64,000 nucleotides of DNA from CAUSKK01 sp963533935 (lineage in GTDB: Bacteria > Pseudomonadota > Gammaproteobacteria > Cardiobacteriales > Cardiobacteriaceae): the NCBI GenBank assembly GCA_963533935.1, contig CAUSQL010000001.1, positions 31,459 through 95,458 on the forward strand, in the 5' to 3' direction. Under the pieces are notes generated by a model. That model saw only the letters and a program-made list of their open reading frames with translations, did no database searches and had not been told where the DNA came from. The translations under genes and the position numbers were made by a program. Of this stretch, positions 35,307 through 44,124 are shown piece by piece; positions within the stretch are counted from its first letter, which is position 1, and each line of letters begins with the position of its first letter.

Positions 35307-36639
35307 AGGGGTTGTTCTTATCTCGAAAGCTAATGCGAATGGCCGTCCCCTGGAGGGAAAAATAACGGCGGAAAAATTTTATTAAATATTGCTCATAGCT
35401 GGCCGGCACCTTGGTGGTGCGCGTGCCGTGAATGATTATGTGCGGCGGATTCTTACCCCCCTGGTGGGCGTACTGCAATTTAATGCTGTAGCCACTGACC
35501 AGCGGCGGCTGGTGCCGATGGTAGGCCTGTTGCAGCGCCTCATTTAGCTCCTTGGTGCTCAGCTCCGCCATGGCCGATTGATAGGCCCGGGTTACCGCCG
35601 GCAGCAGGTTGCGAATATTGCTACCGTGCAGGGCAGAGATGTAGAAAATCTCCGCGTAGTCCACGAAGCGCAGCTTGCGGTCCAGCTGCTTCTTCACCTG
35701 TGCCCGCTCCTCCTCGTCCAAGTGGTCCCACTTGTTCACCGCGATGACTAGACCCCGGCCGCGGCTGGTAATTTCCCCCAGCAGATGGGCGTCCTGGTCG
35801 CTGATGCCCTCGCGGGCGTCCAGCAGCAGCACCACCACATTGGCCCGCTCAATGGCCTCCAGCGCCTTAACGATGGAAAACTTCTCGATTTTGTCCGCCA
35901 CCCGCGCCTTGCGGCGAATGCCCGCCGTGTCCACCAATGTGAAATCACCGACGCCGGGGGCGCTATAGGGTATGTAAATGCTGTCGCGGGTGGTGCCGGC
36001 CACCGGGCTAGCCACCAGCCGTTCTTCACCTAGCAGCCGGTTCAGCAGGGTGGACTTGCCCGCGTTGGGCCGGCCGAGCACCGCCAGCACGATGCCCTGG
36101 GGCGGCGCCTCCTCCTCTTCGCTGAAGTGTTCTTCCGGATATTGGGCCAGCTTATCCAGTATTAATTGGCCCAGCTGGCGTAAACCGCGGCGGTGCTCTG
36201 CAGCAATGGCCACCGTGTCCCTTATGCCCAACCGGTAGAAGTCGCTGACAATCAGGTCGCTGTCGCCGAAGTCCGTCTTATTCACCGCGAGAATCAGCGG
36301 CTTGCGGCTGCGGCGCAGTTCCTGGCTAATCTGTTCGTCCACCAGATTTAAACCTTCCCGGCCGTCCACCAGCAAAACCACCACGTCGGCTTCCTCCACC
36401 GCCTTGCGTGCCTGGCTGTCCACGCGGAAGTCAATCTGTTCTTCCTCTTCACGCAGCAGACCGCCGGTGTCAATGACCGTACATTCCCGGCCGTTGATGT
36501 CCGCCGTACCGTAATTGCGGTCGCGGGTCAGACCGGCCTGGTCCGAAACTAGCGAGGCGCGGCTTCTGGTTAAGCCATTAAATAGGGTGGACTTGCCCAC
36601 GTTGGGCCGTCCCACCAGTGCGATGACCGCCTTTCTCAT
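35296..36639 (-). CDS. der: Ribosome-assembly GTPase Der (EngA)
   Basis: 447 residues from ATG 36639. Tandem G domains: VGRPNVGKSTLFNGL near residue 8 and VLGRPNAGKSTLLNRL near 190, each with DTGG/DTAG and NKxD motifs (NKTDFGD, NKWDHLD), plus a C-terminal KH-like domain. Der assists 50S assembly. The bamB-der order is conserved; the stop of bamB overlaps the ATG by 1 nt (TAATG). Confidence 0.97.
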   Translation of the reverse strand: MRKAVIALVGRPNVGKSTLFNGLTRSRASLVSDQAGLTRDRNYGTADINGRECTVIDTGGLLREEEEQIDFRVDSQARKAVEEADVVVLLVDGREGLNLVDEQISQELRRSRKPLILAVNKTDFGDSDLIVSDFYRLGIRDTVAIAAEHRRGLRQLGQLILDKLAQYPEEHFSEEEEAPPQGIVLAVLGRPNAGKSTLLNRLLGEERLVASPVAGTTRDSIYIPYSAPGVGDFTLVDTAGIRRKARVADKIEKFSIVKALEAIERANVVVLLLDAREGISDQDAHLLGEITSRGRGLVIAVNKWDHLDEEERAQVKKQLDRKLRFVDYAEIFYISALHGSNIRNLLPAVTRAYQSAMAELSTKELNEALQQAYHRHQPPLVSGYSIKLQYAHQGGKNPPHIIIHGTRTTKVPASYEQYLIKFFRRYFSLQGTAIRISFRDKNNPYDD

Positions 36640-37790
36640 TAGGAACCAATCCGGAAGGCAACCAGCGAACCGTCCTCCAACTGCCAATACACCTCGTTGC
36701 CCTGAATGAGCGGCGAAGCACTGGCGCCGGCATCGCCCAGGCGCAGTTGGCCAACCGGTTCGCCGGTAGCCTCATTGAATAGATGTAGATAGCCCTCCCG
36801 GTCCACGGTGGCAATCAGGTCATCAACGGCAAAAATGGAGGAAATTTGCCGCCCCTGCAGCAGCTTACTGCTCCAGCGTTCCTGGCCGTCCTGCTGTTCC
36901 AGAGCGTGAATTTCGTCCTTACTGTCCGCCACAAAGAGCCGATGCATGTTCATGGCAAAGTTCTTATTGGTGCCCAGGCCGCGTTTCTCCCAGGCCACGG
37001 AACCTTTGCGTAAATCCACAGCCATGATTTGCAACTCATTGACGGAACTGAACATTATGCCCTGCGGGCTGATCAGCACGTTGGCGTCCATGTCGAAGAG
37101 GCCGAGTCCGGAACCCTCCTTAATTAGCTGTTTGGCCCCCTGCTGTTCATTGATGAGCAGGCCCGTGGCCTGGTTCAAGATGACCATTTGCCCCCCGTCG
37201 CTGGTGGCGATAACCACACCGTTACCCACATAGGGCGTCTGGTTGCCCCGCAGTCCCTGGGGAGTATGAGCCAATTTATAGCGCCAAATGCGTTCGCCGT
37301 CCTGCAGGTCAAAGGCGTTAATGGTGCCGTCCACCGACCGCACCACGGCCATATCGCTGTCCACCACCGCTGGACTTAGGGCATAGCTGCCCAGCGGCGA
37401 CCGCCACATGGTGCGGCCATCGGTGGCACTTAGAGCCAGTAAATCACCGTTCTTGGTGCCGATAAGTAGCCGGTCGTTGCCATAGGCAATGCCCGAGCTG
37501 ATGGCGTTGTTTAGTTCCTTTTTCCAACGCACCTTACCGCTGGCCCTATCCAGAGCCATCACTACGCCGTCCACGCTGACCGCGTAAATGTGATCGCCGT
37601 CGCTGGCCGGTCTAAAGAAGTAGCCCGGACTAGCATCGCCCACGGACTGTTTCCATAGCACCTTCGGCTGTACCTTGTTACTAATGCGGGGGAGGGGCTT
37701 CGGAGCAATGCGGTTGGAATCGCCGTAGAAAAAACTGTCAGAACAGCCGCCCAGAAGCAGAGCAGCGCACAGCAGCAGGGCTTTTTTCAT
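36639..37790 (-). CDS. bamB: Outer-membrane assembly lipoprotein BamB
   Basis: 383 residues. Signal peptide MKKALLLCAALLLGGCSDSF ends in a lipobox (LGGC). The mature part has repeated PQQ-like blades such as VYAVSVDGVVMALDRASGKVRWKKE and WRYKLAHTP, giving an eight-bladed propeller. BamB supports the BAM complex in inserting outer-membrane proteins. Overlaps yfgM by 4 nt. Confidence 0.95.
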   Translation of the reverse strand: MKKALLLCAALLLGGCSDSFFYGDSNRIAPKPLPRISNKVQPKVLWKQSVGDASPGYFFRPASDGDHIYAVSVDGVVMALDRASGKVRWKKELNNAISSGIAYGNDRLLIGTKNGDLLALSATDGRTMWRSPLGSYALSPAVVDSDMAVVRSVDGTINAFDLQDGERIWRYKLAHTPQGLRGNQTPYVGNGVVIATSDGGQMVILNQATGLLINEQQGAKQLIKEGSGLGLFDMDANVLISPQGIMFSSVNELQIMAVDLRKGSVAWEKRGLGTNKNFAMNMHRLFVADSKDEIHALEQQDGQERWSSKLLQGRQISSIFAVDDLIATVDREGYLHLFNEATGEPVGQLRLGDAGASASPLIQGNEVYWQLEDGSLVAFRIGS

Positions 37791-38392
37791 TGTAGGGCCT
37801 GCTGAGCTTCCAAGGCGCTACGGCGAATGGCAGTAAGAGAATTCTGCGGCGCTCCCTTCAGCGCTTCCAGGGCTTCCTTAAATTTTCCCTGGGCCTGATA
37901 GATGCTGGCCTGGTAATTGGGAATTTCCTCCTGGAACGGCCCGCCGCGCAGCCCTTCCAATAGATTAAGGGCCCCATCGTATTTCTTCTCCGCTATGGCT
38001 CCTTCCGCCAGCAGTAATTTACCCTTATGGCTAAGAAAACTGTCGTCGCTGGCTAGCGTTTGCTCAAGTACTGTTGCTGCTTCGGCAAAATTACCCTGCT
38101 CCTGCAGAGCACTGCCGTAAATCAGGGCACCATAGCTACGGAAATCCTGGAATTTTTCCAGTTCCAAATAGCCATTCTTCACCGCCGTATAGTTCTTCTG
38201 CTGAAGCGCATTGGACATGGCCATTAATGTGGCTGAAGCCTTTTGACGGTCCTCATGTTGGCCGCTCTGATACCAGCGAAAACCAAAAATGGCCACTAGG
38301 CCAAGGATAACGCCCACAAAAATGCTGGTGCCGTAATTGCGCAACCATTCCAATACTAATTCTGTGGTTTCTGCTTCACTGCGGTCGCTCAT
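37787..38392 (-). CDS. yfgM: YfgM, ancillary SecYEG/periplasmic TPR protein
   Basis: 201 residues: cytoplasmic N-terminus, one membrane helix at about 20-36 (GTSIFVGVILGLVAIFGFRWY) and periplasmic TPR-like helices. In E. coli YfgM joins the SecYEG-PpiD chaperone site. The hisS-yfgM-bamB-der order is the well-known one. Start overlaps hisS by 4 nt (ATGA). Confidence 0.92.
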   Translation of the reverse strand: MSDRSEAETTELVLEWLRNYGTSIFVGVILGLVAIFGFRWYQSGQHEDRQKASATLMAMSNALQQKNYTAVKNGYLELEKFQDFRSYGALIYGSALQEQGNFAEAATVLEQTLASDDSFLSHKGKLLLAEGAIAEKKYDGALNLLEGLRGGPFQEEIPNYQASIYQAQGKFKEALEALKGAPQNSLTAIRRSALEAQQALQ

Positions 38393-39648
38393 AGATTCTC
38401 CCGAAATAGAGCCGGCAGCTGTTCAGCACTAAGGCTGTATTGCTCTCCGGTCCGTAAATTTTTCACACTAAACTGATTATTTTGAAACTCTTCGTCGCCC
38501 AGGATAAGTGCGAATTTCGCCCCGCTCCTGTCCGCTTTTTGCATTTGCTTTTTCAACGCCTGACAGTCCAGCTGCACCTGAACCGTTAAATCCGCTTCGC
38601 GGCGTAGCTGCTCTGCCAGGGCGAGTAGGCGACCGTAGTAAGCTTCCGCCGTAGCCAAAGCATAGACGTCTAAAGTTGTTTCTTTGAAATAGCCCCGCTG
38701 CTGGGCCAGTAGATAGATACGGTCTACGCCAAAGGCAAAACCGGCCGCCGGCGTGTCCGGGCCGCCCAGCTGGGCCACCAGCCCGTCATAGCGGCCGCCG
38801 GCACAAATGGTGCCCTGGGCACCAAGCGCCTGGGTGGTCCATTCAAAAACCGTATGGTTGTAGTAATCCAAGCCGCGCACCAATCGGCCATTGCGGTAAT
38901 AGCTAATGCCTAGGGCATCTAGCAGCTGGCAAAGCCGTTGGAAATAGCTGCGGCTTTCTACCCCCAGATAATCATCGAGCACTGGCCCATCGTCCAGCAG
39001 CGCCTGGGTTTGTGGGCTTTTACTGTCCAAAATGCGCAACGGATTAGTATTTAAACGACGCTGGCTGTCCTCATCGAGTGATTCCCGGTGCTGGCTGAGA
39101 AATTTAACCAGGGACTGCTGGTAGGCCTGCCGTTCGCTGGCTAGACCAATGGTATTAATTTCCAGCTGTACCTGGTCAATCACCCCCAATTCCTTAAATA
39201 GACTGTGGCCCAGCTGAATTAATTCCGCGTCCAGATTTGGCGAAGCACTGCCTAGGGCTTCCACACTTACCTGGTAGAACTGGCGATAACGCCCCTTTTG
39301 GGGCTTTTCATAGCGAAACATGGGACCTTCCGCGTAGACCCGCTGTTGCTGTTGCAGCAGTCCGTTCTCAATCATGGCCCGCACCACGCCGGCGGTGGCC
39401 TCCGGCCGCAGGGTTAGACTATCCTCGTTGCGGTCCAGAAAGGTGTACATCTCCTTGGCCACCACATCGGTTTCTTCGCCCACGGCCCGCTGAAATAAAT
39501 TGGTTTTTTCCAGTAGCGGTAGAATTATTGGCCCGTAGCCACTGCGTTGCAGTAGCTTATGGATAAGCTGAAAAAGCTCCTCGTAATGGCGGGCTTCTGT
39601 ACCAAAAATAGTGCGCATGCCCCGCACGGAGGTAATGGTTTCTGCCAT
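38389..39648 (-). CDS. hisS: Histidyl-tRNA synthetase
   Basis: 419 residues, class II. Motif 2 sits around YAEGPMFRYEKPQKGRYRQFYQ; the family-specific LVRGLDYYNHTVFEW and GGRYDGLVAQLGGP follow; motif 3 is GFAFGVDRIY. The C-terminal anticodon-binding domain is intact. It charges tRNA-His. It overlaps yfgM by 4 nt and the rodZ stop by 1 nt. Confidence 0.97.
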   Translation of the reverse strand: MAETITSVRGMRTIFGTEARHYEELFQLIHKLLQRSGYGPIILPLLEKTNLFQRAVGEETDVVAKEMYTFLDRNEDSLTLRPEATAGVVRAMIENGLLQQQQRVYAEGPMFRYEKPQKGRYRQFYQVSVEALGSASPNLDAELIQLGHSLFKELGVIDQVQLEINTIGLASERQAYQQSLVKFLSQHRESLDEDSQRRLNTNPLRILDSKSPQTQALLDDGPVLDDYLGVESRSYFQRLCQLLDALGISYYRNGRLVRGLDYYNHTVFEWTTQALGAQGTICAGGRYDGLVAQLGGPDTPAAGFAFGVDRIYLLAQQRGYFKETTLDVYALATAEAYYGRLLALAEQLRREADLTVQVQLDCQALKKQMQKADRSGAKFALILGDEEFQNNQFSVKNLRTGEQYSLSAEQLPALFRENL

Positions 39649-40682
39649 TATTGCTCCGTTACTTCAGCCGCAAGCACGAAGCGATCTTTGCGCTTGGTTT
39701 TTGGCGCCTTATAGTCGCTCCATTGGGCTTCCTGACCATTAACCAGTAATTTCACGTTCTTTGGCGTACTAATACGCATGCTATAGGGGGCACCATCTAG
39801 AGGCAGGTCAATTTTCTCGCCCTTTTTAACGGTGGTGTATTTAACTCGCTTCTTGTCCTTATCTAGAATTTCCACCCAGCTGGAACCACCGGTGAAGTCC
39901 AATTGAAAACCAGCGCCCCCACTGCTATCGGCCGAACGGCCAAGGGTCTGAGTGCTGGCATTCTCCTGGTTATTGGGGCTTAGGCTATCCAGACGTAAGG
40001 GCGTAGCCGCTGCCTGTTCAATTTCTTCCGTATTTGGTAAACCGCTGGGGCCGATGTCGCTCGCTGGGCTGCCATTACTTACCACACCATTGCTGGCACT
40101 TTCCAACTGTAGGGCGGGAGTAGTGCCGCTGGGGCTCAGGCTCGGGGCAGGGGCCAACGGTTTACCCATGCCGGAAGTAATCATGGCGCCGCTGGAAGCG
40201 CTGGGAGTGGGGGATTTCACTCCGTTATTAACCACTAATTCCAGGTTGTTATTGTTTTTATCCTGCTCCTGGGGGAAAGTGTTGCGAATTTGGGTCATAA
40301 TCCAGGAATTACGGTTCAAAATTTGGGAAAAGACGGCAATTATGGCCACCACTAATAGCACTAATAGTATTAATGAGCCGGTATAGCTTTTCTTATAGGA
40401 GCGGCTCTGGCTTTCCACATTGGCCTGGCTAAGATGTAATTCCGGGTTATGGCCCAGATTGAGACCGTCTACCAGAGCGGCGGCGTCCGCTTCGGACATG
40501 CCGAGGAAGCGGGCATAGTTAAGAATGTAGCCGCGCACGTAGACCGGTGCGCCAATTTCACGGAACTGTTCCGCCTCAATCTTATTAAGAATGGCAGCAC
40601 TAATATTTATTTCCCGGGCAATGTAGTCTAAATCCCAGTGGCGCTGCTCCCGCAGCTCCCGCAAGCTATTGCCCGTACTCAT
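39648..40682 (-). CDS. rodZ: Cytoskeletal protein RodZ
   Basis: 344 residues. N-terminal HTH (residues about 5-75: LRELREQRHWDLDYIAREINISAAILNKIE), one membrane helix near 103-120 (LILLVLLVVAIIAVF), a Ser/Pro/Asn-rich linker of about 130 residues, and a C-terminal DUF4115-like beta domain (SSWVEILDKDKKRVKYTTVKKGE). RodZ links MreB filaments to the elongasome. The linker is long and low-complexity. It overlaps pilW by 4 nt. Confidence 0.92.
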   Translation of the reverse strand: MSTGNSLRELREQRHWDLDYIAREINISAAILNKIEAEQFREIGAPVYVRGYILNYARFLGMSEADAAALVDGLNLGHNPELHLSQANVESQSRSYKKSYTGSLILLVLLVVAIIAVFSQILNRNSWIMTQIRNTFPQEQDKNNNNLELVVNNGVKSPTPSASSGAMITSGMGKPLAPAPSLSPSGTTPALQLESASNGVVSNGSPASDIGPSGLPNTEEIEQAAATPLRLDSLSPNNQENASTQTLGRSADSSGGAGFQLDFTGGSSWVEILDKDKKRVKYTTVKKGEKIDLPLDGAPYSMRISTPKNVKLLVNGQEAQWSDYKAPKTKRKDRFVLAAEVTEQ

Positions 40683-41698
40683 TTTCCACCTGCCCCCTGG
40701 CTGGTATTGCCATCTAGACTCATGGAGGTGCTCGGACTGCCTGCGCTGTTGCCACTGCCCTGGTTCTGCTCATTGAAGCTCTTCAATAAAACCTTTTTGG
40801 TGTTACTGCCAGTGCTAGCAGAAGTGGGCCGCATGGGTTGGCTGTTTTGAACTGTCGGAACGCTTTGCTGGGCCGAGGCATCGCCGGCGCCACTTTCTTC
40901 GCCCAGGGCCGTTTCTCTAATTTTCGGCGAACCGGGCGAACTGACCAGTTCCTGGGCCTGGGGCGTATTCATATAGTTGGCCCGCATGAAGCGCATCATT
41001 TCGTCTTCGGTGTTGCGGTCGCCCACCTGGCGGGCGGCCTTGATGGCAATGCTCACGCTGTCCGGGCTGTAACCCACATAGGTGTGGATAATTTTCAGAT
41101 ATTTAAGGGCTTCCGCCGGGCGATTTTCCCTTAGTTCAATGTCCGCCAATGGCAGCAGGGCGCCCACCGCGTGCGGGTCTATCTTCAGGGCCTGCTGGTA
41201 GGCCTGGGAAGCGCGGCCCAGGTCGGCGCGCCGCCGGTAGCAGTTACCCTCGGACACGTAGGACAACAGCTGGAAGTTCCTATCCTTGCCGCGCATTTTT
41301 TGGTAAAGCTGCTCCCGCTCCGGCTCCCGCTCAAAGGTACAGAGGAAGGTGGCGAAGTTGGCATAGCCCAGCTCATAGTCGGGATTGCTATTGATTAATT
41401 TTTCATAGGATTGATAGCCGGCGGCGATGTCCCGTTCCTGTTCGTAAAGTAGGGCTAACACGTTCCAGGCCTGGGGATTTTTGGAGTTAATTTCGATGGC
41501 CCGCCGCAGCTTCGGTTCAGCCAAATCGTAGCGGCCCATTTCCAGATATTTCGCCCCCAATTGCAAATATTCATCATAGGCCTCGTCATAGTCCGGTTTA
41601 ACCACAGGGTCGCTGGTTTTAGGTTTTTTACTCTTCAGGAAGTCCGTGCTACAGCCACTTAATACTAGTACAGCCATCAGCATAAATAGTTTTTTCAT
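40679..41698 (-). CDS. pilW: PilF/PilW-type TPR lipoprotein
   Basis: 339 residues. Lipoprotein signal MKKLFMLMAVLVLSGCSTDF (LSGC), then several TPR repeats (EMGRYDLAEPKLRRAIEINSKNPQAWNVLALLY and following). In Pseudomonas and Neisseria this pilotin-like protein stabilises the type IV pilus secretin. It lies between rlmN and rodZ, exactly its usual place. The last 100 or so residues are Ser/Gly/Asn/Gln-rich with no clear fold. Confidence 0.88.
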   Translation of the reverse strand: MKKLFMLMAVLVLSGCSTDFLKSKKPKTSDPVVKPDYDEAYDEYLQLGAKYLEMGRYDLAEPKLRRAIEINSKNPQAWNVLALLYEQERDIAAGYQSYEKLINSNPDYELGYANFATFLCTFEREPEREQLYQKMRGKDRNFQLLSYVSEGNCYRRRADLGRASQAYQQALKIDPHAVGALLPLADIELRENRPAEALKYLKIIHTYVGYSPDSVSIAIKAARQVGDRNTEDEMMRFMRANYMNTPQAQELVSSPGSPKIRETALGEESGAGDASAQQSVPTVQNSQPMRPTSASTGSNTKKVLLKSFNEQNQGSGNSAGSPSTSMSLDGNTSQGAGGK

Positions 41699-41706
41699 AG
41701 GGTGTT

Positions 41707-42801
41707 CTAACCTTCTTCACGACTAAGTTTCAGGGTGCGGCGGGTGCGGTCATTAACCTGTCCAACCAATTGACCACAGGCCGCGTCAATATCTTCGCCC
41801 CGCGTTTTACGCACGGTGGCCGTATAACCATTTTCGGTTAAATAGCGTTGAAATGCCAAAATATCTGCGCGGCGGGAACATTCAAATTTACTGCCCCGGA
41901 AGGGATTAAAGGGAATCAGATTAATCTTGCCGCCCACGTCCCGCAGCAGTTCGGCCAATTCTTTGGCCTGCTCCAGACTGTCATTGACGCCGCGCAGCAT
42001 CACATATTCCCAGGTTACGCCACCGTGCTGCTTGTTGTGCTCCACGTAGAGCTTGCAGGCCTCCAGTAGCGCCGCCAGGCCGTAGCGCTGGTTGATGGGC
42101 ACGATTTGATTACGCAGCTCATCGTTGGGGGCATGTAGCGACACGGCCAGGGATAAATCGGTAACCTGACGCAAATCGTGAATGGCCGGCACCACCCCGG
42201 AAGTGGACAGGGTTACCCGCCGCCGCGACAGGCCGAAGCCCAAATCGTCGCGCATGATGTCCGTGGCGGGAATCACATTATTAAAGTTCACCAGCGGTTC
42301 GCCCATGCCCATCAGCACCACGTTGGAGACAATGCGCTCGTCCTTGCTTTCCCCCAGCAGCTCCTTGGCCAGCCACACCTGTACCACGATTTCGCCGGTG
42401 GTCAGATTGCGGTTAAAGCCCTCGTGGGCGGTGGAACAGAAGGGGCAAGCCAGGGCGCAGCCGGCCTGGGAGGAAATGCAGAGGGTGCCGCGGTCGTCTT
42501 CGGGGATAAAGACCGTTTCGATGGAATTGCCACATTTATAGCGAAAAACCCACTTGCGCACGCCGTCCGAGGCGGTTTTATCGACGATTTTTTCCGGGAA
42601 AACCAGCTCGGCCTTGTCCGCCAACAGCTGGCGAAAGCCCTTACTCAAATTACTCATTTGGGCGAAATCCCGTTCGCGCTCGTGGTAAATCCATTTCATT
42701 AATTGTTGGGCCCGAAAAGGTTTTTCGCCCTGGGCGGCACACCATTCAATTAATTTGTCTTTTGTTAAATCAAAGAGATTTATTTTTTCTGTGGCCGTCA
42801 T
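41707..42801 (-). CDS. rlmN: 23S rRNA/tRNA adenine C2-methyltransferase RlmN
   Basis: 364 residues. Radical SAM cluster motif CALACPFC, methylation-site Cys in the C-terminal EDIDAACGQL, and the family segments VLMGMGEPLVNFNNVIPATDIM and SLHAPNDELRNQIVPINQRY. It methylates A2503 and tRNA A37. It lies 14 nt after murU and 8 nt before pilW. Confidence 0.97.
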   Translation of the reverse strand: MTATEKINLFDLTKDKLIEWCAAQGEKPFRAQQLMKWIYHERERDFAQMSNLSKGFRQLLADKAELVFPEKIVDKTASDGVRKWVFRYKCGNSIETVFIPEDDRGTLCISSQAGCALACPFCSTAHEGFNRNLTTGEIVVQVWLAKELLGESKDERIVSNVVLMGMGEPLVNFNNVIPATDIMRDDLGFGLSRRRVTLSTSGVVPAIHDLRQVTDLSLAVSLHAPNDELRNQIVPINQRYGLAALLEACKLYVEHNKQHGGVTWEYVMLRGVNDSLEQAKELAELLRDVGGKINLIPFNPFRGSKFECSRRADILAFQRYLTENGYTATVRKTRGEDIDAACGQLVGQVNDRTRRTLKLSREEG

Positions 42802-42815
42802 AAATATTGAATTAA

Positions 42816-43514
42816 TTAAGAATTGGCCATTCTAGCAAAAGTTTCGTTCATGGCCGCCAGCCGCGCCGGCGTACCCACGTCCTCCCACAGGCCTTGGTGC
42901 TCGAGGCCGGCCAATTTATTTTCCTCTATTGCCCGGTGGAATATTTCCAGCAATGGGCGAAAGCCCGGACTTAGGCCAAAGAATAATTGCGGCCTGAATA
43001 GGGAAATGCCGCCGAAGGTTAATTGGCTGCCGGGAATAATTAGGCCATTTGCCAGGGAAAAATCGCCGCGCTCTTTCCAGGGCGGGTTAGCGACCATTAA
43101 TAAAAAGCCGTCCGCCCCCCGCGCTAGGGCCGCTCGGCCGGCGGCGGCGAATGCCTTGAAGTCCAGCGGGCAGCACACGTCGCCATTAATCAGAAGAAAG
43201 GGTTCCGCACCCAACAGCGGTAGAGCCTGGACGATGGCCCCGGCCGTGCCCAGCGCCCCTTCGGCGGCCAGACCCTCCTCGCGGGAATAGCTAATGGCTA
43301 GGCCGAAGCGCTCGCCGCTGCCCAGGTAATCGACGATTTGCTGGCCCCGGTAGGCGGTGTTAATGACCACTTCCCGAAAGCCCTGGCGGGCCAGGGCTTC
43401 CAGATGCCACTGCAACAGCGGCTTGCCGGCCAGCTCCAGCAGCGGCTTGGGTGTGTGGTCGGTCAAATGACCCATGCGGCGGCCGCGGCCGGCGGCCAAA
43501 ATCATTGCTTTCAT
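42816..43514 (-). CDS. murU: N-acetylmuramate alpha-1-phosphate uridylyltransferase MurU
   Basis: 232 residues, nucleotidyltransferase fold. N-terminal MKAMILAAGRGRRMGHLTDHTPKPLLELAGKPL is the NTP-binding start. VVINTAYRGQQIVDYLGSGERFGLAISYSRE and FLLINGDVCCPLDF follow, matching MurU rather than RmlA or GlmU. MurU and AmgK recycle MurNAc to UDP-MurNAc, bypassing de novo synthesis. Its partner amgK lies 12 kb away here instead of next to it. Confidence 0.87.
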   Translation of the reverse strand: MKAMILAAGRGRRMGHLTDHTPKPLLELAGKPLLQWHLEALARQGFREVVINTAYRGQQIVDYLGSGERFGLAISYSREEGLAAEGALGTAGAIVQALPLLGAEPFLLINGDVCCPLDFKAFAAAGRAALARGADGFLLMVANPPWKERGDFSLANGLIIPGSQLTFGGISLFRPQLFFGLSPGFRPLLEIFHRAIEENKLAGLEHQGLWEDVGTPARLAAMNETFARMANS

Positions 43515-43550
43515 AGTACCTCCCGAATTATTGGCCCTATTTTACGGAAA

Positions 43551-43806
43551 AACATACAACGGGGCGCTTCCCATGTATGTTTAAGGCCGTATTTACAAAC
43601 AGGAGAAGCGCCCGTGTGTATGTTTAAAGTGGTTTTCCCTAATTTTACAAACAAATGGGCGCTTCTCTTGTATGTTTATTTAACGTTTTTAACATACAGG
43701 GTAAGCGCCCCGTTGTCCGTATAAACGTTTATACAAACAGGGGAAGCGCCCGTCTGTTTGTAAATGGCTTAATTACAAACGGACGGGCGCTTCCCCTGTA
43801 GGTATA
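43551..43806. repeat. Largest intergenic repeat array (6 units), murU to gdx
   Basis: Six units over 255 bp alternate in orientation, with spacers of 4-20 bp. Several alternative hairpins are possible. Two units face each other through CCCGTCTGTTTGTAA / TTACAAACGGACGGG. The unit ends vary (GTTGT, GTGTG, GTCTG, GTCCG). The array fills the gap between murU and the gdx stop, with no gene inside. Confidence 0.88.
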
Positions 43807-43809
43807 AAT

Positions 43810-44124
43810 TCAGGGGCTACTCAACTTCAGCACCACCACCCCGGCGATAATCAGAGCCGCCCCCAGCCAGCGGCCCAGCGTCGCCGCGTCGTTGAAGCAC
43901 AGCACCCCCACCAGAAAGGCGCCGGCGGCGCCGATGCCCGTCCACACCGCATAGGCCGTACCCATGGGTATGCTGCGCTGGGCCAGGTAGAGGAAGTAGC
44001 CGCTGCCGGTGAGAAATAAGGCCGCCAGCGCCAGCCCCAGGCCCCGCTGCTGTTCCGCCAGCTTCAGCCCCAGCGGCCAGCCGATTTCCAGCAGTCCCGC
44101 CAGCAGCAAAAATAGCCAGGCCAT
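43810..44124 (-). CDS. Small multidrug resistance family protein, Gdx/SugE type
   Basis: 104 residues, four membrane helices. The opening MAWLFLLLAGLLEIGWPLGLKLAE with the key Glu in helix 1 and GTAYAVWTGIGAAGAFLVG place it with Gdx (SugE), guanidinium/proton exchangers, rather than EmrE. Its ATG shares one nucleotide with the hemL stop. No guanidine riboswitch is visible, as hemL lies immediately upstream. Confidence 0.88.
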   Translation of the reverse strand: MAWLFLLLAGLLEIGWPLGLKLAEQQRGLGLALAALFLTGSGYFLYLAQRSIPMGTAYAVWTGIGAAGAFLVGVLCFNDAATLGRWLGAALIIAGVVVLKLSSP

